From Bryobacterales bacterium (GTDB lineage Bacteria; Acidobacteriota; Terriglobia; Bryobacterales; UBA6623): DNA of 64,000 nt. Positions 55,433 through 64,000 of this stretch are shown piece after piece (position 1 is the stretch's first letter; the number at the start of each line of letters is the position of its first letter). The DNA is taken from the NCBI GenBank assembly GCA_026713545.1, contig JAPOOG010000157.1, forward strand, positions 62,001 through 126,000, read 5' to 3'. The notes beneath the pieces were generated by a model. That model was given only the letters and a program-made list of their open reading frames with translations, was not told where the DNA came from and ran no database searches. The translations under genes were made by a program, and so were the position numbers.

Positions 55433-56950
55433 ATGGAAGACCCTGGCGGCTGGCTGGCAGAAAACTGGATTCCCGTCGCCATATTGAGCGCGTTTGTCGG
55501 GTTGATGGTTCTGTCGGCGTGGCGCGCCAACAGAGAACCTGAGCGCCGGCCCGGCGCCATCGTCATCGCGCTGTCGTTCTACGCGACTTTCCTGAGTACG
55601 AACACGTTTCTCGGACAAGCGGGCTTCGGATACAAAGTCGGCCTGGTTTGGATGCTGGGCGCTCTTGTCTTCGTCGTTTGTGGGTGGATCGCGTGGTTTG
55701 TCATCGCGCCGCGGATGGTTCGAGATGCTCACCGCACGCTCGGAGAAGGAGTGGGTTTGAACCAGGTCACCGTGCCCGGATATCTGCGCCGAAAGTATGA
55801 CAGCCCATTGGCGGGATACCTCAGCGCCGGCATCATTTTCATCGCCTCGTTGTTGTACATCCTGGCGGTTTTCAAAGGCATCGGGCACATCTTCGCGCAG
55901 ATCCTCAACGTTTCCTACGAGATCGCTGTGCTGTCGGTCTTCTTGCTGGTCGTGGTTTACACCTCGTGGGGCATGATCGGAGCGATCCTGCACACCGATA
56001 CCGTTCAGGGCGTTCTGATGCTTCTGGGGGCGCTCGTCCTTTGCGCGGCGGTCGCGCTCCACGCGGACTGGAGCCTCATTGCTCACAGCCTCGACGTTGA
56101 CGCCAACGGCCGGCCGCTCGGAGGCGATCTGGTTTCATGGAATGCCCTGATGTCCCCGATCTACGTGATGAGTCTTTCACTGGGAACAGGGATCAAGCTG
56201 ATCGTGGCACCGCGGCTCGTTGTGCGCTTTCTGCTGTTCCGGCACGCCGGACCTCGATCCCTACGTACGGCTCAATGGCTTTCCTTCGGGTTGATGGCCG
56301 TAACAATACCGATGTTGTTCGGACTGGGAATCATGGCGCATGGCATCGTGCCGTCGGAGCAGTCCGGGTACTTTTTCCGGAACACCGACCAGATTGTGCC
56401 GTTCCTTGTGGAATATCTCTTCGGACCGGCCTTGGGCGCGTTGATCCTCGGAGCCTTTCTGTGCGCCGCTCTCTCTTCCATCGATTCCGTCCTGCATGTG
56501 GCGGGGGCTGCTCTGGTCGTTGACCTGTGGGCCGAATGGAAAAAAGACATGCCGCTGCAAACGGTCGAACGTCTTCAACGGGCTTCGATTTTTCTTGTGG
56601 CTGCTCTACCGGGGTGGGTCGCGCTTGACCCGCCTGCGGATGTGGTCCCTCTGACCGCATTTTCAGGCGCTCTATTCGGAGGGTGCTTTTTCGCCGCTAT
56701 TGTCGTAGGTCTCTGGCATGAGAAGCCCCGTCGCGCTTCGGTTCCCGTCTCGATCTTCGCGGGAGCTTTCGGAGTCATGAGCTGGTTCCTGTTGCAGCAA
56801 GTCGGCTGGGTCGGCAAGGAAGTACATCCGGTCATCGTTGGTTTGTCCGTATCCCTGCTTGCCTACACTCTGACGGAGTATTTCAGCGCCGGACCATCAA
56901 CGAAACTCGATCGAGGAAAGTCGTCCACGTTCGGCGATATCCAACACTGA
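55433..56950 (+). CDS. Sodium:solute symporter (SSS family)
   Basis: A 505-residue transporter with about thirteen hydrophobic segments and the SSS/SLC5 pattern (FYATFLSTNTFLGQAGFGYK, VPGYLRRKYDSPLAGYLSAG, WGMIGAILHTDTVQGVLMLL, LGAFLCAALSSIDSVLHVAG). It likely imports a carboxylate, sugar or amino acid with Na+. It follows the RraA-family gene by twelve bases and ends with a hydrophilic tail. The substrate is not evident. Confidence 0.9.
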   Translation: MEDPGGWLAENWIPVAILSAFVGLMVLSAWRANREPERRPGAIVIALSFYATFLSTNTFLGQAGFGYKVGLVWMLGALVFVVCGWIAWFVIAPRMVRDAHRTLGEGVGLNQVTVPGYLRRKYDSPLAGYLSAGIIFIASLLYILAVFKGIGHIFAQILNVSYEIAVLSVFLLVVVYTSWGMIGAILHTDTVQGVLMLLGALVLCAAVALHADWSLIAHSLDVDANGRPLGGDLVSWNALMSPIYVMSLSLGTGIKLIVAPRLVVRFLLFRHAGPRSLRTAQWLSFGLMAVTIPMLFGLGIMAHGIVPSEQSGYFFRNTDQIVPFLVEYLFGPALGALILGAFLCAALSSIDSVLHVAGAALVVDLWAEWKKDMPLQTVERLQRASIFLVAALPGWVALDPPADVVPLTAFSGALFGGCFFAAIVVGLWHEKPRRASVPVSIFAGAFGVMSWFLLQQVGWVGKEVHPVIVGLSVSLLAYTLTEYFSAGPSTKLDRGKSSTFGDIQH

Positions 56951-57167
56951 AGCTTCGAGTTCCCTTCCTCCGGGGCGGACACAGGCATACATGCGCCCGC
57001 CGAATTGGGGCGGCGTTCCTGGCGGCTTGTCCCTTCTCCAGGCTTGACTACGGCACAGCCGCTTCAAGGCCGATGGCATGCTTGCGGACAGAATCGGCGG
57101 CCGGATTACTGGGCTGCGTCGATCCGGATCTCCAGGACGCGCACGGGCGAGAGCCCCGCAGGTTGTC

Positions 57168-58025
57168 TCAGGGGGATTCGATATCGTTGCTGTAGTTGAT
57201 GATCGTGTCGATCACGCCGATCTCCACGCGGCGATTCTTCTGGCGGCCCTGGCTGGTTGCGGTTCCCACGCGTGGGCTCGCTTCACCGAAGCCTTCGACA
57301 TCGATCACTTCGGAAGGGATTCCCGCGCTGACTAGGTAGCTGCTTACGGATTTGGCGCGACGCTCGGAGAGGTCTTTGTTGTAAACGGCCGGACCCAAGT
57401 CGTCCGTGTGTCCATAGACCTGTAACCGGTAGCCGTGTGATGCGAGCAGCACGCCGGCAATGCGGCTGAGCATCTCGCGATTCTCAGGACGGAGGGTGTC
57501 TTTGTCGAAATCGAAGAGGAACGAGTCTTCACCGAGATTGACGACCATGCCCATCGGTGTACGCCGGGTTTCGGCAATCTGGCTGAGCGCTTCCCTCATT
57601 CGATCGAGCTCTTCGATGCGCTGCTTACGCATGCGCTCGGTTTCCGCCTGCAACCGTGCCGCCTCTCTCTTCGCTTGTTCGGTCTTCTCGCGGGAGAGTT
57701 CGGCATCCTCGCGGGCCAGCTCGCGCTCGAGCTCGGCCTGATGCCGGGCGGCAGAAAGCGCGCGGGCCTGCTCGGCCGCTTCTTCGGCGCGAGATTGGGC
57801 TCGTGCTCCCTCGCGCCGCAACTCCTCGGCCTGCTGGCGAGATTCTTCCAGCCGGCCGGTCAGGGCGTCGGCTCGCTGCTCGGTTTCCCGCAACTGAGAC
57901 TCCAGGCTGACGGTTTGCCGCCACATCATGAACAGAACGAACAGGCAGACCATCAGCGACGTCAGGGCGAAAGCGACGGCCGGCGTGATACGGCCCGTCC
58001 GAGAGAGCCTGATTTCAGGTCGCAT
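57168..58025 (-). CDS. OmpA-family protein with a long coiled coil
   Basis: About 285 residues. A transmembrane segment FALTSLMVCLFVLFMMW is followed by a long Glu/Arg/Ala-rich coiled coil (TEQRADALTGRLEESRQQ to AETERMRKQRIEELDRM), then an OmpA-C peptidoglycan-binding domain with VYGHTDDLGPAVYNKDLSER and the arginine-containing NRRVEIGVID. It probably links the inner membrane to peptidoglycan. The start at 58025 (MRPEIRLSRTG) is the best fit; an ATG at 58067 would add a non-specific leader. The PQQ-type gene is upstream on the same strand. Confidence 0.9.
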   Translation of the reverse strand: MRPEIRLSRTGRITPAVAFALTSLMVCLFVLFMMWRQTVSLESQLRETEQRADALTGRLEESRQQAEELRREGARAQSRAEEAAEQARALSAARHQAELERELAREDAELSREKTEQAKREAARLQAETERMRKQRIEELDRMREALSQIAETRRTPMGMVVNLGEDSFLFDFDKDTLRPENREMLSRIAGVLLASHGYRLQVYGHTDDLGPAVYNKDLSERRAKSVSSYLVSAGIPSEVIDVEGFGEASPRVGTATSQGRQKNRRVEIGVIDTIINYSNDIESP

Positions 58026-58088
58026 GGCGATTGCCCTCATTTTCGCAGGGGAACTACTGACGATCAAACCGCAACTGACGGGACGAGC

Positions 58089-59312
58089 CTAGTTCTCGAT
58101 TCGGTACAAGTGGGTGTCCGTTCGCAAAAACATCGCTTTTCCCACGGTCGCTATCGAGGCGAACGTGCGGCCATCGAGTTGATTCTCTGCAACCTTGTTG
58201 AACGTCTTTCCGGGTGTGATCACGGTCGTGAGTCCGGTTTCATTCTGGAAGTAGATATGTCCTTCGGCATAGAGAGGAGAGGCGGAATAAGCGCCCGTCA
58301 TACGGGCGCGCCATTGCGGCTCGCCCGTCCTCGCATCGACACAACTGGCGATGCCCTTGTCACTGACGAAATACATTTCGTCTCCTACGACCACGGGGGA
58401 GGGCGTGAGCGGCACGCCGCGATTCATTTTCCAGACGACGTGTGTAGCGGTCACGTCGCCCCGGCCGTCCGGGCGGATCGCGTAGAGAGAGGGATTGTAG
58501 TAGCCCGACGAAAGGAAAACCAATCCGTGTGAGTAGACCGGACGGGGCACGTTGGAGAATCCTCCGTAACGGATCGACCACAGCTCACGACCGGTTTCCA
58601 AGTCATAGGAGACGGCACGGTTGGCGCCAGGGCTGACCACTTGCCAAGCACCGTCGTGCTCGATGACGAGCGGCGTGCTGAAGGCCATCGCCGCGCCCTT
58701 GCGTGGTGTATTCCAGCGAATCTTGCCGCTCGTCTTGTCCAGCGCCACGACGAACTGATGGTCCGTGCCGTCACAACTGATGATGAGCAGGTCCCTGGAA
58801 AGAGCCGGTGTTCCGCCTTGCCCGTGTCCGGGCTCATAGCGCAGTTCCCGATTCCTCCAAAGAATCTCGCCGTTGTCCTTGAGGGCGGCCGTCCCCTGGT
58901 GACCGAAGTGTACGTAGACGCGGTCGTCCTCCAGAATCGGCGTCGGCGTCGCATGACTGTTCTTCCTGTGCTTCTTCGATGGTTCGTCCTGTCGGAAAAC
59001 CCCGACATCATGGAGGGTTTCGCCCGACTCCGGATCGACTGCGATCGCCCGTAGCGAGCGGCCTCCTTCCGTCGCCGTCGTGAGCCACAATTGGCCGCCT
59101 TCAACGACGGGGGAGGACCATCCATGGCCAGGAATGGCCTTCTTCCAGGTGATGTTTTCCGTTTCGCTCCACGTAACCGCCAAGCCGGTTTCTTGGGAGA
59201 TGCCTTGGCCGGTCGGCCCGCGGAATTGCGGCCAGTCCGCTGCGAGAAGCCGGGCGCCGCCAAGGCAAAGAAGTGAGAACGAACCAAGACAGCAGATCAG
59301 GCCGCGAGACAT
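58089..59312 (-). CDS. PQQ-binding-like beta-propeller protein
   Basis: A 407-residue exported protein with signal peptide (ends ARLLAADW). The PQQ-like propeller repeats start at DWPQFRGPTGQGISQ and recur as GWSSPVVEGGQLWLTTATEG, TPTPILEDDRVYVHFG, TPALSRDLLIISCDG and SPLYAEGHIYFQNETGLTTV. Members of this family often lack PQQ chemistry and act as scaffolds, such as BamB-like assembly factors. Whether it binds PQQ cannot be told. It shares a strand with the OmpA-family gene 63 bases downstream. Confidence 0.9.
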   Translation of the reverse strand: MSRGLICCLGSFSLLCLGGARLLAADWPQFRGPTGQGISQETGLAVTWSETENITWKKAIPGHGWSSPVVEGGQLWLTTATEGGRSLRAIAVDPESGETLHDVGVFRQDEPSKKHRKNSHATPTPILEDDRVYVHFGHQGTAALKDNGEILWRNRELRYEPGHGQGGTPALSRDLLIISCDGTDHQFVVALDKTSGKIRWNTPRKGAAMAFSTPLVIEHDGAWQVVSPGANRAVSYDLETGRELWSIRYGGFSNVPRPVYSHGLVFLSSGYYNPSLYAIRPDGRGDVTATHVVWKMNRGVPLTPSPVVVGDEMYFVSDKGIASCVDARTGEPQWRARMTGAYSASPLYAEGHIYFQNETGLTTVITPGKTFNKVAENQLDGRTFASIATVGKAMFLRTDTHLYRIEN

Positions 59313-59651
59313 ATCGCCAGTCTAGCGGATAACGGAATCCGGCACTTCAGCTCGATAGGGCTGAAACACGTGCCCTGGGATCATTGCAGCGCCGCGTGTT
59401 GCCATCAGGAAGACGCTGCTCAACTGAGCCGGCATCAACGTGCGCTGTCTGCCGGCGGCTCGTGCCAAGCCGCAGTGAAGATACCGCCTGAAATCGTCGA
59501 GCGATCCAAGGTCATTCTGCAACCCGGGCTTGAAGAGGATCAAAAGACAGCTTTGTCTGATCTGGCAAGGCAATGCCGGCCGATGACGTAAAGCGGATGC
59601 ACTACAACCCGGCCCCCATGGGGGCGTCTGCTATCCACAACGGTTGGTGAT
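59313..59651. other. Intergenic, nothing recognised
   Basis: About 340 bases with only short overlapping frames on both strands. No repeat or structured signal stands out. Confidence 0.4.
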
Positions 59652-59948
59652 CTAAACCGGCGGTCCGTAGCCCGAAGACCCATAGCCGGTCGACGGGTTG
59701 CGGTTGCGCCCGCGCTTCCCTGTCGGTTGGCCGCCATTCCGCAACGCATTCAACAGATTGCGGTGGAATGTGCAGAGTTTGCCGTCCGGAGCCGGCTGCC
59801 CGCACTTCTGGCAGACGGCTGTGGCTTGCGGCTGCGGCTGCTGGCCCTGAGCGAGCCGGTTGCCGTTCCCGGCGCCGCCCTTTCTCTTCTTCTTGCGGAA
59901 GGGGCGCGCCGGCCTTCCCGACCGTTTATCTGAGGTTTGATTTCTCAT
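59652..59948 (-). CDS. Small basic zinc-ribbon-like protein
   Basis: A 98-residue protein starting at MRNQTSDKRSGRPARPF. It is very rich in Lys, Arg and Gly, with one putative zinc-binding pattern CQKCGQPAPDGKLCTFHRNL (Cys-x2-Cys and Cys-x2-His). The tail is Gly/Tyr/Ser-rich. The composition suggests nucleic-acid binding, but no specific family is recognised. An in-frame ATG at 60005 is possible. The gene is isolated; flanks are non-coding. Confidence 0.5.
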   Translation of the reverse strand: MRNQTSDKRSGRPARPFRKKKRKGGAGNGNRLAQGQQPQPQATAVCQKCGQPAPDGKLCTFHRNLLNALRNGGQPTGKRGRNRNPSTGYGSSGYGPPV

Positions 59949-60474
59949 GGTTGTCGAGGCTGCCCTCATACTCCTTCTGAGGGCCTGTGCAGATCCAGCC
60001 TGCAAATCAGCACTTGAATAACGCTTGGCGTTTGCTTGGCGATCAGCCCGTGTTGGTTGCCGGATGCAATCAGTACGTCCTGCTGGAGGGTCTGGACGCT
60101 ACACGTTATCGGCTGACCACCTTGCAGCATACATCAGCTTTTCTCTGAATACAAGTAGATTTTAAGGCAGAGCTTTTTCGGCAAGGCGGGAGAGAAGGCA
60201 GATCTTCGCCTCAAAGACACCCTCACCCTAAACACTGACAACGGCCCTTCTCTTTGTTCGGGACCGCAAACGGTCATCCGTCTCGGAGCTGGTTTGACGC
60301 TTCGCTGTGCAATCCGGTTGCGAGAACCCGCCGGCCGCAAGCCGTCCAGGCCTTTCAATACCTGCGGCTCTGCAAGGACCCCTCCGACATCGCGATGTCC
60401 ATGGTTTCTGTCTAAACAGGAAGCCGTCCTCAAGACGGGTCGAAGATCGGGGATAGATTCCCGGCCTACAATGA
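59949..60474. other. Intergenic, no gene recognised
   Basis: About 525 bases of unassigned DNA between the zinc-ribbon-like gene and the DCC-family gene. Open frames here do not resemble known proteins. No CRISPR-like or tandem repeat is present. Confidence 0.4.
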
Positions 60475-60897
60475 GTGAAAGTGGCAAGCACGGCGCAGAC
60501 CTTGTCCCGAGGCGTTCCGGAGAGGCCCGTGGTCGTCTATGACGGCGAATGCCCATTCTGCCTGAAGCAGTTGGATCGCATGCAGAAGCGTGACGCGAAT
60601 GGGTTTTTTGAGTACCAACCCAGACAGGCGAAGGGTCTCGAAGAACGCTTTCCCAAGCTTGCCGAGGGTGAATTCAACAGCGGGATGCGCTTGATTGACA
60701 CCGATGGGTCGATCAGCGCGGGTGCCGACGCGGTGTACGGTGTCGCCAGGAAGCTCAACGGCTGGAAGTATCTGGCCTGGTTGTATCGCGTTCCGGTGGT
60801 GCACTCCTTCTGCCGCGCGGCGTATGCCTGGATTGCCCGTAACCGCTATCGTTTCGCCAACAACTGCGAGGACGGAGTCTGCGATCGGGACGTCTAA
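60475..60897 (+). CDS. DCC-family (DUF393) thiol-disulfide oxidoreductase-like protein
   Basis: A 140-residue protein. The DCC motif VVYDGECPFCLKQLDRM, with its thioredoxin-like CPFC pair, identifies DUF393. Residues about 85-130 contain the family's usual GADAVYGVARKL and a hydrophobic stretch. It starts with GTG. The cysteines suggest thiol redox activity, but few members are characterised. It precedes the broken toxin-antitoxin remnant on the same strand. Confidence 0.88.
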   Translation: MKVASTAQTLSRGVPERPVVVYDGECPFCLKQLDRMQKRDANGFFEYQPRQAKGLEERFPKLAEGEFNSGMRLIDTDGSISAGADAVYGVARKLNGWKYLAWLYRVPVVHSFCRAAYAWIARNRYRFANNCEDGVCDRDV

Positions 60898-60916
60898 GCG
60901 AAATTAGCTGTTTCCG

Positions 60917-61191
60917 ATGTCGCTGAGGGTGCGGGACGACGAGGCCCGATCCTTCATGGGTAAGTTACACAAGCCGGGGAAGACTGCGCCGGACGGAGCG
61001 GGAATGCCGCCTGCTACGGAAGGACATCCTGCGGACCGGCGGCAGCGCGCCGAACTCTTCGAATCAACGGAGCACTTGCAAGAGTTCTTCCAGGCTTGCG
61101 ACGCCTTGGCAGGCCCGAGGCTGAACCGGAGTGGGAAGAGCACCTGAGCGTTATCGACGAGTCACGCCGGCGGGGCGCAGTCACCTCGTGA
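60917..61191 (+). pseudogene. Frameshifted antitoxin-like gene
   Basis: The first frame starts near 60917 with MSLRVRDDEARSFMGKLHK and reads to LQEFFQACDALAG. A shift at about 61108 joins it to RPEAEPEWEEHLSVIDESR, ending in RRRGAVTS and a stop that overlaps the next start as GTGA. The second part has no start of its own, so the pair reads as one gene of about 90 codons broken by an indel. The GTGA overlap with a PIN-type start is the usual antitoxin-toxin layout; the antitoxin family itself is not clear. Confidence 0.4.
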
Positions 61192-61304
61192 TTTTCGTCG
61201 ACACGAACGTATTCAAGAAGGCGGTACGGAACTTGTTATATTACTTTCCCAATTTGATTTGCGTGACCCGACGCCCGTGTCGGTCTCGACCAACTTGGGC
61301 GTAA
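61188..61304 (+). pseudogene. Truncated PIN-domain toxin remnant
   Basis: A GTG at 61188 opens a 38-codon frame beginning VIFVDTNVFKKAVRN, the classical N-terminus of a PIN (VapC-type) ribonuclease with its first catalytic Asp. After about residue 16 the sequence LLYYFPNLICVTRRPC no longer looks PIN-like and a stop follows at 61302. The rest of the toxin (normally about 130 residues) is missing and the long unknown gene begins almost at once, so the toxin was probably broken by insertion or recombination. Confidence 0.55.
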
Positions 61305-61315
61305 AAGACGCCGCC

Positions 61316-64000
61316 ATGACCCGGCTTCAGGAACCTGTAGAAGATCTGTCGCCCGAAAAGGACGGCGAAGCCGCTACGCTCGTCGCCGATGTCAGAAAAG
61401 CCGCCAAGAACCTCGACGCCAAGAACCTGGAACCGTCCGCGCTTGGTGCGCTCGACCACACTGTAGCCCGTCTGGCCGTCATCGCCAAGGAGCGCGAGGA
61501 CCGGCGAGAGGCGTCCGAGCGGCTGCGGTCGCGGTTCGAAGACTGGCGGGCGGCCCATTCGAAAGCTCTCGCCGATACAGCGGAGATCAAGGGCCGCCTG
61601 GGGGCGCTTGATGCGCAGATTGGCGCTGGCGATATGGATCAGGATCGTCTGAAGACGATTCTCGATCTCTTTGAGGAGGCTCTCGATATTGAGAGCCGTG
61701 CCCAAAAGACCCGCGAGGCGGGTTATCGGGCTTTCGCTGAAAACGATTCTACCTTGGCGAGATCCCTTGCTGATGATTTGCAGTCCTTGAATCTCGAACG
61801 CGATGAGGCTTACACGACAATCGACAAGGCCCTTGCCGAACCGCCGCACGACGATCAGGCGACCGAGAAACCTCCGCCTGAAGAGGAGAAAGCAAATCTG
61901 GACGCCGGTCTCGATGAATCGGCGGAAGTGAAAGAGCCCGACGAGTGGGTGCCCGAATACGAACCCGAGCCGATGCCGGAACAGGCCGCTGACGTAAAAG
62001 CGGAACCGCTTGACGAAGAGGCTAGGCACGGAGCGCGGGATGCAACTTCGGAAGACGAGGCAGCGATTTCCGATGACGGCGAAGACATTTCCCCCGAACG
62101 AATCGAAGCGGAGGTCGCGGCGGCGATCGAGCGCGGTCGTTTCGGGCTCGCCTACCATCTCGCCCTTGTTGCACCGCAGGTGTTGCCGAGCGCCAATGCA
62201 ATCAAGCTCGTCGCGTGCAACTATGTGACCGATGAGAGTGCCCTTGTTGATGCCGATCTACACGTCCTTGCAACCAAGCTGAAGGATGAAGCTGAGGCAG
62301 TTCTAAACAATGGACCGGATCAGTTAATTCAGCGCAGTTATGCCGTCCTGATAGCCGCCGCCACGTTGTCGCCCGCCCGGATCGCTCCCGGCGGACCGGT
62401 TGCTGAATTGCTCACGTTTCTGGAGCCTCATGTTGACCATGAGCCGCTCGACTATCTACCTCCTCATGATGAGGATATACCGCCGTTGAGAAAGCTGGTG
62501 AAGACCGCGGCTGAAGTGTCGATGAAAGGAATCGATCTTCCTGTCGAGTTGCTTCGAGAAGATGATTCCCTTGAGAAATGGACTGAGAAAGCAAGGGCCT
62601 TACACAGCGAGACAAGGAACTGGATCGAGAAAGAACAGAAAGCGAAGCTCAGATTTCAACCCGCGACCAGAGTTTGGCAACGGATACTCGACATCTGGGA
62701 TAAGAACGGCCGCGCCTCGATCGGACACATGTTCGAGGAGTTGTTGGAGGAATCATACATCGGCATCGATACCGGCCGCGTTTCAGAGATTGCCGAGTAC
62801 TGGCGCAGTAACCGAGAGAAAGAGATTGATCGAATCAACCGCGAGATCCGGAACACAGCATCAAGCAAGAAGATCGAGGGGGCTGGACGAGTGGATCTTC
62901 GGAATAAAATTGACGAAGCCATAACTTTCTCTCACCGCTGGCAAAAACTGCTTGCCGAGCGGCCGGACAACAGGCCGGAATTTCATACAAAACAGGCGAA
63001 GATTTTACGCGATGCGGTGCGCGAACACGCTGTAGTATCAATCGAAAAGATCGACGATGACGGAGCTATAGGTGAGTTGGCGGCACCTATAGCGCGCCGT
63101 GCCGTAGAACTGATCGGACGTTATGTTGCGATGTTCGAAGATCCGGCGACAGATGAGCCTGCCCTACCCATGAGTTTGTCCGATCTGCTGCATGGCGATT
63201 TGCTCGCGAACCCGAAAATAGGTTTCGGAGACACGGGCCAGCCGTCCGAGACTCCTGTCAAAGTCGACCTCCTGCTGGATCTTGCGAATCAGGACAAGCT
63301 CGATTTCAAGAACGCAGCTGTCGAACGAGCAAGACGCGGGGATTTTCTGGGTGCGGACAAGGCCATTGATTTCGCCAAACTATGCAGGTCCCTCGATGAC
63401 GACAGCGCGGGCCTAGCACAAGACATGGTCGATGCAGAGCGCACGCTCGTTCAACAAAAGTTCAAAGACAAGGTCAGTGAAACGAGCAACCGCCTCGATG
63501 CGGCCTATGCCCGAGGCGTTCTATCACAGGAAACGCTTGAACAACTGCGGGACAAGATTCCATCCATCGATTCTTACAGTAGCAAAGTATTCCAACCGCT
63601 TTTCGAAATACTCGACCAGATCACAAAAGAGATCGACAAAGCCCGGCAAAGCAGATACAAAGAGATACGTCAATGGCTTGGGAAGCTGAAGAAGGCATCA
63701 GATGATGACAGGAAGCGGATCGAGACCGCCCTCGACGGGGACCGCTTTCAGGTCGCTGTAGATTTTGTTGAACGAATCGAGCGTGGGAAGGAGTTGCCTG
63801 AACCCGAGAGGGTACATGATCGTCCCTTCGACCGCTTTTTCCCGAATTTCGTTGAGGAATACGCCGCCTTCCGGCAAAAGACTACGGACGCGTTCGCACA
63901 GGTCCGACTCACGGTCAAAAACCGCGAGCGCATAGGACCAATCGACGCTGCGCTGCTTTCCGAGGACGCAGCCCGTGATGGCGTCCTTCTCCTGAAAACG
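61316..64000 (+). CDS. Very large unrecognised protein, 3' end outside the window
   Basis: The frame is open for at least 895 codons from the ATG at 61316 and has no stop before the window end. An in-frame GTG at 61277 is an alternative start, and the frame is open back to 61148. Residues about 1-190 are charged and alpha-helical or coiled-coil-like (LDLFEEALDIESRAQKTREA); residues 190-260 form an acidic Pro/Glu-rich linker (EPDEWVPEYEPEPMPEQAA); then comes IERGRFGLAYHLALVAP, followed by a long helical repeat-like region. It is richer in ATA, TTA and AAA codons than neighbouring genes. No catalytic motif was seen; I do not recognise the family. Confidence 0.75.
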   Translation, partial: MTRLQEPVEDLSPEKDGEAATLVADVRKAAKNLDAKNLEPSALGALDHTVARLAVIAKEREDRREASERLRSRFEDWRAAHSKALADTAEIKGRLGALDAQIGAGDMDQDRLKTILDLFEEALDIESRAQKTREAGYRAFAENDSTLARSLADDLQSLNLERDEAYTTIDKALAEPPHDDQATEKPPPEEEKANLDAGLDESAEVKEPDEWVPEYEPEPMPEQAADVKAEPLDEEARHGARDATSEDEAAISDDGEDISPERIEAEVAAAIERGRFGLAYHLALVAPQVLPSANAIKLVACNYVTDESALVDADLHVLATKLKDEAEAVLNNGPDQLIQRSYAVLIAAATLSPARIAPGGPVAELLTFLEPHVDHEPLDYLPPHDEDIPPLRKLVKTAAEVSMKGIDLPVELLREDDSLEKWTEKARALHSETRNWIEKEQKAKLRFQPATRVWQRILDIWDKNGRASIGHMFEELLEESYIGIDTGRVSEIAEYWRSNREKEIDRINREIRNTASSKKIEGAGRVDLRNKIDEAITFSHRWQKLLAERPDNRPEFHTKQAKILRDAVREHAVVSIEKIDDDGAIGELAAPIARRAVELIGRYVAMFEDPATDEPALPMSLSDLLHGDLLANPKIGFGDTGQPSETPVKVDLLLDLANQDKLDFKNAAVERARRGDFLGADKAIDFAKLCRSLDDDSAGLAQDMVDAERTLVQQKFKDKVSETSNRLDAAYARGVLSQETLEQLRDKIPSIDSYSSKVFQPLFEILDQITKEIDKARQSRYKEIRQWLGKLKKASDDDRKRIETALDGDRFQVAVDFVERIERGKELPEPERVHDRPFDRFFPNFVEEYAAFRQKTTDAFAQVRLTVKNRERIGPIDAALLSEDAARDGVLLLKT

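Noticed and set aside
61241-62158. Long minus-strand frame opposite the start of the giant gene
   Set aside because: Its residues are a mirror of the plus-strand coding frame (low-complexity Ser/Arg/Phe), and the plus-strand frame stays open far longer with coherent composition.

Overview
The window looks like a chromosomal contig from a high-GC Gram-negative bacterium of the Acidobacteriota, most likely near the Bryobacterales/Solibacter line. The evidence is a C-terminal TIGR03437 (Solibacter-type) domain at 33488-36553, an Oar-like TonB receptor with an N-terminal carboxypeptidase-regulatory fold, a DUF1592/DUF1552 gene pair, a PVC-type haem CxxCH protein, and an outer-membrane and LPS-type envelope gene set. 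This placement is inferred from protein families; no rRNA gene is present.

Layout. 1-1790: gene-poor left edge with a Phd-type antitoxin, its likely palindromic operator, the decapitated remnant of its PIN toxin, and tandem repeats. 1791-12185: exported proteins (cytochrome-like DUF1592 and DUF1552 pair, ankyrin protein, secreted unknown, TonB-type receptor). 12475-15760 (minus): def, fmt, argJ and an NTF2-like protein. 15839-20408: MFS transporter, class III aminotransferase, archease and RtcB. 20705-25572 (plus): deoC, GAF-SpoIIE phosphatase, lysA, miaA. 25566-29208 (minus): dxr, rseP, OmpH/Skp-like and a small membrane protein. 30010-36553: TrmB-type regulator and two large exported proteins. 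36584-39397 (minus): lutABC lactate oxidation. 39796-45481 (plus): rhodanese lipoprotein, dapF, then a TRAP system made of a TatT-type lipoprotein, DctP and a fused DctQ-DctM permease. 45533-50773 (minus): two amino-acid or carboxylate symporters and a PcrA/UvrD helicase. 51027-59312: PVC-type haem protein, NqrM-like protein, exported RraA-like protein, Na+/solute symporter, OmpA-family protein, PQQ-type propeller. 59652-64000: small zinc-ribbon protein, DCC-family oxidoreductase, a broken toxin-antitoxin pair, and a very large unrecognised gene that runs off the right end.

Most of the window is housekeeping and transport. The more unusual signals are: (1) a family of about 180-210 bp intergenic elements with 19-bp terminal inverted repeats, four copies all in one orientation, one fitted exactly between def and fmt and one carrying a second nested repeat; (2) a DapF homologue in which both catalytic cysteines are serine; (3) PIN toxin remnants near both ends of the window; and (4) the 895-codon incomplete coiled-coil/acidic protein at the right edge, which may belong to an acquired island. 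I did not find a CRISPR array, rRNA, a convincing tRNA, or a complete transposase.
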